In this document: in pieces, positions 1 through 6,463 of the stretch | Layout: the number at the start of each line of letters is the position of its first letter | Position numbering within the stretch: position 1 is the stretch's first letter | Assembly: GCA_017860985.1 (NCBI GenBank) | Contig: JAGFXG010000002.1 | Span: 1-19,738, forward strand | Source of the DNA: Deltaproteobacteria bacterium | GTDB lineage: Bacteria > Desulfobacterota > Syntrophia > Syntrophales > Smithellaceae | DNA: 19,738 nucleotides | Direction of reading: 5' to 3' | Notes under the pieces: model-generated | Seen by the model: the letters and a program-made list of their open reading frames with translations, nothing else | Told to the model about the DNA's origin: nothing | Database searches by the model: none | Made by a program: the position numbers and the translations under genes

Positions 1-936
1 TTTGTCTGGAAGCTAAACCGGGAAGGAATTGATGATATTATCATCGTGGATCGGCTGGGCAGCACTGATAAATGGAAAAACCTGGTCAACCTGCGTTACG
101 CGGATTATCTGCATAGGGACACCTTTTTAAAAATGGTGGAGGCAGACGCCGTGCCTTTCGAGGTAAACGCCCTGGTTCACATGGGCGCATGTTCTTCCAC
201 CACAGAACGCGATGCGGATTTTCTCTGGACCAATAATTTCTCCTATACACGAACAATGTCCGAATGGGCATTGAAACACTCGATCCGATTTATCTATGCA
301 AGCTCCGCCGCAACATACGGCGACGGATCGCAGGGTTTTTCCGACGATCACGCTAAAATACCGAATCTCAAGCCCATCAACATGTATGGTTACTCCAAGC
401 AGGTGTTTGATGTATGGGCCCTGAAGCAAAATCTGGAAAACAAGATGGCAGGCATCAAGTTTTTTAATGTTTTCGGCCCGAATGAATACCACAAAGACGA
501 CATGACCAGTGTCATTTTCAAGGCATTTCATCAGATCCGGCAAACCGGCAAAGTCAGGCTGTTCAAATCGTACCTTCCCCAATATGGAGACGGAGGACAG
601 ATGCGCGATTTTGTCTATGTGAAGGATTGTGTCGATGCAATGTGGTGGCTTTTTCAGAATCCATCCGTCAACGGCATTTTCAATCTTGGCACGGGCAAAG
701 CCCGCACCTGGAATGATCTGATCCACGCCGTTTTTGCCGCCATGGCTGTCGGGCCGAATATCGAATACATCGAGATGCCGGAAGGACTGCGCAAACAATA
801 CCAGTACTTTACGCAGGCGGAAATGGGCAAACTCAAAGCAGCAGGCTGCCCGGTAAATTTTTCCCCGCTGGAAGATTCCGTGCGGGATTACGTCGTCAAC
901 TATCTGCAGCAGGACGATCCGCATTTAGGAAGGTAA
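1..936 (+). CDS. hldD: ADP-L-glycero-D-manno-heptose 6-epimerase, 5' end cut off by window edge
   Basis: Converts ADP-D-glycero-D-manno-heptose to the L-glycero form, the cytoplasmic precursor of the lipopolysaccharide inner core. The frame is open from base 1, so the GTG at 46 is an internal codon, not the start; about 15 N-terminal residues with the Rossmann GxxGxxG loop lie outside the window. Visible family hallmarks are the acidic end of beta-2 (IIIVDRLG), the signature GACSSTTERDADFLWTNN, YASSAATYG, and the SDR catalytic pair Tyr/Lys in MYGYSK (residues 129 and 133 from the first visible codon), followed by FFNVFGPNEYHK. The visible 311 residues plus the missing end fit the usual length of about 310-330. 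The stop touches kdsB, another LPS-core gene, so the two are very likely cotranscribed. Confidence 0.95.
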   Translation, partial: FVWKLNREGIDDIIIVDRLGSTDKWKNLVNLRYADYLHRDTFLKMVEADAVPFEVNALVHMGACSSTTERDADFLWTNNFSYTRTMSEWALKHSIRFIYASSAATYGDGSQGFSDDHAKIPNLKPINMYGYSKQVFDVWALKQNLENKMAGIKFFNVFGPNEYHKDDMTSVIFKAFHQIRQTGKVRLFKSYLPQYGDGGQMRDFVYVKDCVDAMWWLFQNPSVNGIFNLGTGKARTWNDLIHAVFAAMAVGPNIEYIEMPEGLRKQYQYFTQAEMGKLKAAGCPVNFSPLEDSVRDYVVNYLQQDDPHLGR

Positions 937-938
937 TG

Positions 939-1685
939 ATGAAAAGAGAGATTGTCTGCATCATACCCTCGCGCTATGAATCCAGCCGTTTTCCGGGCAA
1001 GCCCCTGGCCGATCTTTGCGGCAAACCGATGATTCAGCATGTTTATGAACGCGTCGCCAGAGCCCGGGCCGTGCCCTATGTGGCGGTGGCCACCGACGAT
1101 CAGCGCATCTATGACGCGGTTAAAAAATTCGGCGGCAACGCAGTCATGACCTCAAAAAAGCACCGCTCCGGCACGGATAGAATATCCGAAGCTGTGAAAA
1201 CCCTTAATCTCTCCGCAGACGACATCGTCGTCAACATCCAAGGGGATCAGCCGATTTTTGAACCGGTGCAGGTCGATGAGGTGATCGAACCTCTCCTGAA
1301 AGATCAGGCCATTCAGATGTCCACCCTGATTTATAAAATCATTCTCGACGCCGAGGTTACTCATCCTCATGCAGTCAAGGTGGTTCTTGATCATCAGAAT
1401 TTTGCCCTTTATTTTTCGAGAGCAACCATTCCGTATGTGCGCGACAAAAATCTGAAAGCTGATTATTACAAGCACCACGGGATTTACGCTTACCGCCGGG
1501 ATTTTCTCGACACATTCACAAAACTGCCGGAAGGGAAACTCGAAAAACTGGAAGCCCTGGAACAATTACGCGCGCTGGAATACGGATATAAAATTAAATG
1601 TGTCATCACACCCCATGATTCGGTTGAAGTGGATAACGAGCAGGAGCTGAATCGCGTGCGACAGATTCTTCTGGCCATGAAATAA
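939..1685 (+). CDS. kdsB: 3-deoxy-manno-octulosonate cytidylyltransferase (CMP-Kdo synthetase)
   Basis: Activates Kdo with CTP to CMP-Kdo for transfer to lipid A in the cytoplasm. Family motifs run in order: IIPSRYESSRFPGKPLADL (nucleotide-binding N-terminus), HRSGTDRISEA, VVNIQGDQP (most family members have QGDEP, here Gln replaces Glu), KHHGIYAYRRDFL and LEKLEALEQLRALEYGYKI. Length of about 248 residues is normal. Two ATGs lie in frame at 936 and 939; the Shine-Dalgarno AGGAAGG at 927-933 is 5 nt from the second but only 2 nt from the first, so 939 is preferred. The 936 ATG would overlap the hldD stop by one base. Translational coupling with hldD is likely. Confidence 0.95.
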   Translation: MKREIVCIIPSRYESSRFPGKPLADLCGKPMIQHVYERVARARAVPYVAVATDDQRIYDAVKKFGGNAVMTSKKHRSGTDRISEAVKTLNLSADDIVVNIQGDQPIFEPVQVDEVIEPLLKDQAIQMSTLIYKIILDAEVTHPHAVKVVLDHQNFALYFSRATIPYVRDKNLKADYYKHHGIYAYRRDFLDTFTKLPEGKLEKLEALEQLRALEYGYKIKCVITPHDSVEVDNEQELNRVRQILLAMK

Positions 1686-1721
1686 GAACAAAACATCCGC
1701 CCCGTGTTTTCGGAGGATACC

Positions 1722-2576
1722 ATGAGTCCGCGTAAGAGAGTGGTTTTACTCATAACGATCATGGCTGTTATTGGTGTGATTATTGAATCCATCTCCATTG
1801 CTATTCTTTATCAAACGGCATTTAACGAGGAAAAAGATTTTCTTCGCAACATCGTAACCAGCCAGGCACGGTTGATTGAAGCCACCTACCGGTTTGATCG
1901 TGTTCACAGCCCGAATTTTTCCGGGGGGCCAACTGAGGCGACTTTAAGCAAAATCATTGATGCGCATTTCCATTTTAAAGGATTTGGCGACACCGGTGAA
2001 TTTACTCTGTCGGAAAGACAGGGAGATAATATTGTTTTCATTATCAGCCACCGTCATGATGAGATTTATCAACTCAAGCCGATCCCTTTCATCTCAAAGT
2101 TGGCAGAGCCGGCACGCCTGGCCCTGTCCGGTCAATCCGGAACCATTGTAGGTCTCGATTATCGGGGAGTGCCTGTACTTGCCGCATTTGAACCGGTGCA
2201 GGGATTAGGCTGGGGGATTGTCGCGAAGGTGGACATGTCCGAAGTCCGCGCCCCTTTCATTAAAGCAGCAGCCATTTCCGGAATTCTGGGAATCTTCGCC
2301 ATCATTGTAGGCACGATCATTTTTATTAAACTGACGAATCCACTGATCGATAATTTGAATAAAACTGTCACCGAACTGGAAGATGCCTTGGCCAGTGTCA
2401 ACCAATTGAGCGGCCTGTTGCCTATTTGCGCCTCGTGTAAAAAAATACGTGACGATAAAGGATATTGGACGCAAATAGAAGCTTATATTCATGATCATTC
2501 CGAAGCCAAATTCAGCCACAGCATTTGTCCGGATTGCGTCAAAAAACTTTATGGGGATTTGGATGAAAAGAAATAA
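1722..2576 (+). CDS. Orphan membrane Cache-type sensor protein with C-terminal CxxC/CxxC module, no catalytic output domain
   Basis: Predicted inner-membrane sensor of 284 residues. TM1 is at about 8-30, the periplasmic domain at about 31-180, TM2 at about 183-204, a short helical linker at 210-228 and a cytoplasmic tail at 229-284. The periplasmic part ends with GDTGEF and later YRGVPVLAAFEPV...LGWGIVAKVD, which resembles the membrane-proximal half of Cache domains in Geobacter-type kinases. The tail LLPICASCKKIRDDKGYW...FSHSICPDCVKKLYGDL holds Cys236, Cys239, Cys269 and Cys272, a likely zinc site; I know similar tails on the C-termini of deltaproteobacterial PAS, receiver and kinase proteins. 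No HisKA, GGDEF, EAL or MCP domain follows. The GTG at 1704 is in frame, but the ATG at 1722 has GGAGG 5 nt upstream and is chosen. Ligand and partner are unknown. Confidence 0.75.
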   Translation: MSPRKRVVLLITIMAVIGVIIESISIAILYQTAFNEEKDFLRNIVTSQARLIEATYRFDRVHSPNFSGGPTEATLSKIIDAHFHFKGFGDTGEFTLSERQGDNIVFIISHRHDEIYQLKPIPFISKLAEPARLALSGQSGTIVGLDYRGVPVLAAFEPVQGLGWGIVAKVDMSEVRAPFIKAAAISGILGIFAIIVGTIIFIKLTNPLIDNLNKTVTELEDALASVNQLSGLLPICASCKKIRDDKGYWTQIEAYIHDHSEAKFSHSICPDCVKKLYGDLDEKK

Positions 2577-2621
2577 ATTGGCTGAACTGTTTATTATAAG
2601 ATGGATTCAATATAAACCTTT

Positions 2622-2924
2622 ATGAAAGACTCTCCGAAAATTATTGATGATCAAACCGTCGAAAGTGATTCAGGCTGGAGGGTCGAGATTCTATCCAGCG
2701 ACTCGCTGATGTATTCGGAAGAAGGGAAAAACATCCTTTTCGAGATCGAAGAACACCGGGATTCAGGCGGAGTAGATGTAGAGTGGACGATATATGAGCC
2801 ACTGGTCTGGAGTTGGGACAGGCAAAAAGATCAAATTATTCCACAAAAAAAGAACTCTGAAATATTAAACAGGATCGAGCTGGCTTTCTGGATGCTGGAT
2901 CTAAAAATCAAAGAAATCATCTAA
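2622..2924 (+). CDS. Small acidic hypothetical protein
   Basis: A 100-residue protein I do not recognise with confidence. It is acidic and rich in Asp, Glu, Ile and Trp, with the segments GWRVEILSSDSLMYSEEGK, FEIEEHRDSGGVDVEWTIY and a probably helical C-terminus ending LAFWMLDLKIKEII. It has no signal peptide or membrane segment, so it is probably cytosolic. The layout faintly recalls small beta-rich immunity proteins, but no toxin gene is adjacent, so this is only a thought. The ATG has no strong Shine-Dalgarno upstream. It lies 45 bp after the Cache sensor and converges on ilvD. Base composition is more AT-rich than its neighbours. Confidence 0.55.
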   Translation: MKDSPKIIDDQTVESDSGWRVEILSSDSLMYSEEGKNILFEIEEHRDSGGVDVEWTIYEPLVWSWDRQKDQIIPQKKNSEILNRIELAFWMLDLKIKEII

Positions 2925-2931
2925 CATCTGA

Positions 2932-2959
2932 GAGCGGTCACAGCACGCCGTAACCGCTC
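2932..2959. other. Hairpin between convergent genes
   Basis: The 7-bp perfect stem GAGCGGT (2932-2938) / ACCGCTC (2953-2959) with a 14-nt loop lies between the stop codons of the small hypothetical gene and ilvD. Neither strand has a T-run after the stem, so it is not a textbook intrinsic terminator, but it is the only structured element that could separate the two converging transcripts. Confidence 0.35.
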
Positions 2960-2975
2960 CCTGATGTGCCTCTCG

Positions 2976-4637
2976 TTAATCTTTAAACACTGCTCCTGTT
3001 GAAGCCGATGTAACCATTTTTGCATAGCGGGCCAGATAACCTGTCGTGATGACGGGAGTCCAGGATTTAAGCGATTTACGGCGCTTCTCCAGCTCCGCAT
3101 CATCAACCTTCAGTGTCAATTTCTTGGCCGGAATGTCGATGGCAATGATGTCGCCTTCCTTCACAAGCGCGATGGGCCCGCCTTCCGCAGCTTCCGGTGA
3201 GATATGTCCGATGGCCGCGCCCTGTGTACCGCCACTGAAACGTCCGTCGGTCAGAAGCGCCACGGATTTATCAAGCCCCATCCCGACAATGGCGGAAGTC
3301 GGAGAAAGCATCTCGCGCATGCCCGGACCGCCCTTCGGGCCTTCATAACGAATGACCACAATATCTCCCGGCTTTATTTTCCCTCCCATGATTGCGGCAA
3401 TGGCTTTGTCTTCCGAATCAAACACACGGGCCCTGCCTTCGTTGACCTGCATGGCCGGTGCCACGGCGGATTGCTTGACCACCGCGCCGTCCGGAGCCAG
3501 ATTGCCTCGCAAAACAGCAATGCCACCCTGTTTGGAGTACGGGTTGTCAAGCGGACGGATAACGTCCTCGTTCAACACGCGGGCGGTTTTCAAATTAGCC
3601 CCCGTGGACTTGCCGGTGACCGTCATGGCCTTTTCATCAATGACGCCAAGCTTGCTGATCACTTTCATGACCGCCTGGATGCCGCCTGCCGCATCCAGAT
3701 CCTCGATGTGGTGAGGCCCTGCGGGGCTGAGCTTGCACAGATTAGGCGTTTTCTCGCTGATTTTGTTAAACAGGTCCAAATCCAGTTTTATACCGGCCTC
3801 ATGGGCAATGGCCGGAATGTGCAGGACCGTATTTGTGGAGCAGCCCAGTGCCATATCGACAGCCATGGCGTTTTTGAAGGCGGCCAGTGTAGCAATATCA
3901 CGCGGCTTCACGTTTTTCTTAAGCAGGTCCATAATTTTCATGCCCGCCTGTTTCGCCAGACGATGCCGAGCGGCAAGAACCGCGGGTATTGTACCGTGTC
4001 CGGGCAACCCCAGACCAAGCGCTTCGGTCACGCAGTTCATGGAATTGGCCGTGTACATGCCGGAGCAGGACCCGCAGCCGGGACAGGCACAGTCTTCCAG
4101 TTGCTGCAATTCGGAGAGCGCCATTTTTTTGGCTTTCACCGCGCCAACCCCTTCAAATACCGAGATGAGGTCTACAGCTTTGCCCTGAAGTCTCCCCGCC
4201 AGCATCGGCCCGCCGCTGATGAAAATGGACGGAATATTGAGCCTGAGCGCCGCCATCAACATGCCGGGAATAATCTTGTCGCAGTTGGGAATGAACACCA
4301 GCGCGTCAAAAGGATGGGCGGTCGCCATGATTTCAATGGAATCGGCAATCAGCTCGCGGCTGGCCAGAGAATATTTCATGCCCGCATGATTCATCGCAAT
4401 ACCGTCACACACACCAATGACCGGAAATTCCACGGGCGTCCCTCCGGCCATCCGTATCCCCGCTTTTACATCATTAGTAATCAAGTCCAGATGGATATGC
4501 CCCGGGATAATTTCGTTGGCGGAATTCACCACGCCAATGAGCGGACGTGCAATTTCTTCATCGGTGTAACCCATCGCTTTGAAGAGGGATCGGTGCGGTG
4601 CGCGCTCCAGTCCCTTTTTCATGAGATCACTTCTCAT
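2976..4637 (-). CDS. ilvD: Dihydroxy-acid dehydratase
   Basis: Dehydrates 2,3-dihydroxy-isovalerate and 2,3-dihydroxy-3-methylvalerate to the 2-oxo acids, the third shared step of valine and isoleucine (and leucine precursor) synthesis. It is a cytosolic Fe-S, Mg-dependent enzyme. Family signatures are [14 protein letters not shown] (Cys77, Asp78), [13 protein letters not shown] (Cys119, cluster ligand), [26 protein letters not shown] (Cys191, cluster ligand) and near the C-terminus [22 protein letters not shown]. The 553-residue length is typical. On the minus strand GAGGGAG precedes the ATG with 6-8 nt spacing. It is the last gene of the ilv operon, separated from ilvC by a 143-bp inverted-repeat element. 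A long open frame on the opposite strand is a shadow of this GC-rich gene. Confidence 0.97.
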   Translation of the reverse strand: MRSDLMKKGLERAPHRSLFKAMGYTDEEIARPLIGVVNSANEIIPGHIHLDLITNDVKAGIRMAGGTPVEFPVIGVCDGIAMNHAGMKYSLASRELIADSIEIMATAHPFDALVFIPNCDKIIPGMLMAALRLNIPSIFISGGPMLAGRLQGKAVDLISVFEGVGAVKAKKMALSELQQLEDCACPGCGSCSGMYTANSMNCVTEALGLGLPGHGTIPAVLAARHRLAKQAGMKIMDLLKKNVKPRDIATLAAFKNAMAVDMALGCSTNTVLHIPAIAHEAGIKLDLDLFNKISEKTPNLCKLSPAGPHHIEDLDAAGGIQAVMKVISKLGVIDEKAMTVTGKSTGANLKTARVLNEDVIRPLDNPYSKQGGIAVLRGNLAPDGAVVKQSAVAPAMQVNEGRARVFDSEDKAIAAIMGGKIKPGDIVVIRYEGPKGGPGMREMLSPTSAIVGMGLDKSVALLTDGRFSGGTQGAAIGHISPEAAEGGPIALVKEGDIIAIDIPAKKLTLKVDDAELEKRRKSLKSWTPVITTGYLARYAKMVTSASTGAVFKD

Positions 4638-4670
4638 TTTTTTCTCTCCCTCAATCCTAAATTAATAATT

Positions 4671-4813
4671 AACGGTTTCGTAAAAAGATCAATATGCAAG
4701 GCGCGCAAGTCGTGAGGAATGAGGCGTATTTTTCACCTGTGACCTCCAGGTTATACGTCGCAATGACGAGAGATGCAGCGCAACGCAGCAGGTTGGCTTT
4801 TTACGAAGACGTT
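4671..4813. repeat. Terminal-inverted-repeat element (MITE/REP-like) inside the ilv operon
   Basis: The left end AACGGTTTCGTAAAAAG (4671-4687) and the right end CTTTTTACGAAGACGTT (4797-4813) are inverted repeats matching at 15 of 17 positions. The interior is also imperfectly palindromic: CAAGGCGCG...GAGGAATGAGGCGTA on the left against TACGTCGCAATGACGAG...GCGCAACG on the right, so the transcript could fold into a long hairpin. The element stops one base before the ilvC stop codon and fills most of the ilvC-ilvD gap. It has no credible coding capacity. I recall similar CGTAAAAAG...CTTTTTACG intergenic repeats from Desulfobacterota genomes; this could not be checked here, and no second full copy is in the window. 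Confidence 0.65.
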
Positions 4814-4814
4814 C

Positions 4815-5870
4815 CTATTTTTTTCGCTTTTCCGGTCTCAGTCCCCTCACAGCCGCACCGGCCTGCCACATTTCGGAGTCGCGCATTTCCTTAAGCTCGG
4901 CGTTCAATTTTTCCTTGTAATCCGGTGCGCTGTTAACCCTTAGAACCACTTCGGTTTCCTTTCCGGTTGCGACGGAGTTATAAAGTTCGGCAAAAACCGG
5001 TTCGACTGCTTTACGGAATTTGTGGCGCCAGTCGAGCGCGCCTCGCTGTGCTGTAGCAGAGCAATTGGCATACATCCAGTCCATGCCGTTTTCACCGACG
5101 AGGCGAATCAGGCTCTGGGTTAATTCCTCAACCGTTTCATTGAAGGCTTCACTCGGGGTATGACCGTGCTTGCGAAGTTCGGCGTATTGTGCTTCCATCA
5201 TGCCCGCAAGCGCACCCATCAGCACACCGCGTTCGCCGGTCAGATCGCTGAAGACCTCCATCTGGAAGGTTGTCGGGAAAAGAAATCCTGATCCGATGGC
5301 AATACCCAACGCCAGGGTGCGTTCCATCGCACGGCCAGTTGCATCCTGATGAACGGCAAAGCTTGAATTGATACCGCTGCCGTCAACAAAATTGCGGCGG
5401 ACGCTCGTGCCTGATCCCTTGGGTGCGACCATAATCACATCGACAAAGTCAGGCGGAATAACGCCGGTCTGTTCTTTGTAAACGATGGAAAAACCGTGTG
5501 AGAAGTAGAGCGCGTCGCCCTTTTTCAGGTGGGCCTTGACTTTCGGCCACAAAATCATCTGCGCCGCATCGGATACCAGGTACTGAATGATGGTCGCTTT
5601 CTCCACTGCTTCTTCAATCGGGAAAAGGGTCTCGCCGGGAACCCATCCGTCGGAAATGGCTTTTTCCCAGTATTGCTTGTCTTCCGGAGACTGCCCGATG
5701 ATCACATTGACACCGTTGTCTTTCATATTGAAAGCCTGTGCAGGCCCCTGAACACCGTAACCCAGCACTGCGATCACTTCATTTTTAAGAACTTCCTGTG
5801 CTTTTTTGACCGTAAATTCTTCTGCGGTCACCACATCTTCGATCGTACCACCAAAATTGATTTTTGCCAT
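4815..5870 (-). CDS. ilvC: Ketol-acid reductoisomerase, class I, Bacteroidetes/fungal-like branch
   Basis: Catalyses the Mg-dependent alkyl migration and NAD(P)H reduction of acetolactate or acetohydroxybutyrate. Residues 37-42 (GYGVQG) are the dinucleotide loop, SHGFSIVY holds the conserved His125, and SDLTGERG supplies the metal-binding Asp209 and Glu213. Length is 351 residues. Segments such as VAPKGSGTSVRRNF, GINSSFAVHQDATG, SPSEAFNETVEELTQSL-like text and a C-terminus ending RGLRPEKRKK match the yeast Ilv5/Bacteroidetes type as I remember it, rather than the common bacterial type of about 330-340 residues. The cofactor loop after beta-2 reads GQSPEDKQYW: no Arg/Lys at its start and two acidic residues. 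A strong Shine-Dalgarno AGGAGG precedes the ATG. It follows ilvN by 51 bp in the operon. Confidence 0.96.
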   Translation of the reverse strand: MAKINFGGTIEDVVTAEEFTVKKAQEVLKNEVIAVLGYGVQGPAQAFNMKDNGVNVIIGQSPEDKQYWEKAISDGWVPGETLFPIEEAVEKATIIQYLVSDAAQMILWPKVKAHLKKGDALYFSHGFSIVYKEQTGVIPPDFVDVIMVAPKGSGTSVRRNFVDGSGINSSFAVHQDATGRAMERTLALGIAIGSGFLFPTTFQMEVFSDLTGERGVLMGALAGMMEAQYAELRKHGHTPSEAFNETVEELTQSLIRLVGENGMDWMYANCSATAQRGALDWRHKFRKAVEPVFAELYNSVATGKETEVVLRVNSAPDYKEKLNAELKEMRDSEMWQAGAAVRGLRPEKRKK

Positions 5871-5921
5871 AAAACCTCCTGTTCTTCATTTAATTATTAG
5901 TAATGATTGCATTTAGTTATA

Positions 5922-6407
5922 TTAATCTTCCAGCGTCAGCGCGACCAGGCCTGTCCTGGTTATGTCCGTAATTCCCAGCGGTTCCAGACGCGCCAGCGAA
6001 AAATCAACTTGCCTTTTGTCCCCCGTGATTTCAATAATAACGTATGTATCGCCTGAAACTATTACTTTCCATTTATTCATGTCAACAGCGTTCTTTACCG
6101 CTTCTGAATTCTCGGCCGTCAGATTCAGCCTCACCAGAACCATTTCGCGATGGATGGACTCAACATTGGTCAGATCATCGACGGAAATCACATCAACCAG
6201 CCTTTGCAGTTGATTCTCGATTCGAGTGATCGTTGACTGAGAACCCGAGGTGGTCATCACAATTTTCGATATGTCGTTTTGCGTAGTCGTGTTCACGCAA
6301 AGGCTGTCAATGTTATAGCCTTTGCCTCCCAGTGTTCCGGCAACTCTCGCCAGAACGTCCGGTTTGTTATGTACCAGAATTGAAATAATATGATCCTTTT
6401 TCTCCAT
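5922..6407 (-). CDS. ilvN: Acetolactate synthase small (regulatory) subunit
   Basis: Regulatory partner of IlvB that confers valine feedback inhibition and raises catalytic activity. The N-terminal ACT domain (about residues 4-75) shows ISILVHNKPDVLARVAGTLGGKGYNIDSLCV, with the Gly-rich effector loop, then DISKIVMTTSG and LQRLVDVISVDDLT. The C-terminal half (REMVLVRLNL..., VIIEITGDKRQVDFSLARLEP) is the second ACT-like domain. With the ATG at 6407 the protein has 161 residues, standard for the long IlvN/IlvH form. A GTG at 6422 is in frame, but AGGTGAGG lies just ahead of 6407 (9 nt) and overlaps the GTG, so the ATG is preferred. It sits 56 bp downstream of ilvB and both are surely cotranscribed. 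Confidence 0.95.
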   Translation of the reverse strand: MEKKDHIISILVHNKPDVLARVAGTLGGKGYNIDSLCVNTTTQNDISKIVMTTSGSQSTITRIENQLQRLVDVISVDDLTNVESIHREMVLVRLNLTAENSEAVKNAVDMNKWKVIVSGDTYVIIEITGDKRQVDFSLARLEPLGITDITRTGLVALTLED

Positions 6408-6433
6408 GCTATATAACCTCACCTTTATTTTTT

Positions 6434-6458
6434 AACCATTGATGGTTTCGTCAAAACC
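6434..6458. repeat. Small palindromes in the ilvB-ilvN gap
   Basis: AACCAT-TG-ATGGTT (6434-6447) is a perfect 6-bp inverted repeat, and the overlapping GGTTTCGTCAAAACC gives a second small hairpin. GGTTTCGT-CAAAA resembles the terminal sequence GGTTTCGTAAAAAG of the element between ilvC and ilvD, so this may be a decayed end of the same repeat family. The similarity is short and could be chance. Confidence 0.25.
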
Positions 6459-6463
6459 TACTG

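Noticed and set aside
127..924. Open frame of 265 codons on the minus strand, opposite hldD
   Set aside because: The plus strand encodes an unmistakable HldD over the same bases; the antisense translation is Cys/His/Phe-rich with no motif or ribosome site.
2932..2959. Hairpin between convergent genes as an intrinsic terminator
   Set aside because: The stem is only 7 bp with a 14-nt loop and there is no T-run on either strand, so I list it only as a hairpin.
3204..4715. Open frame of 503 codons on the plus strand, opposite ilvD
   Set aside because: It is fully antisense to a clear dihydroxy-acid dehydratase, its translation is His/Arg/Gly-rich without any family signature, and it ends inside the inverted-repeat element. 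It is a shadow of the ilvD codon bias.
4694..4894. 66-codon ORF starting inside the inverted-repeat element
   Set aside because: It crosses from the repeat into antisense ilvC and has no ribosome site; it is a chance open frame.
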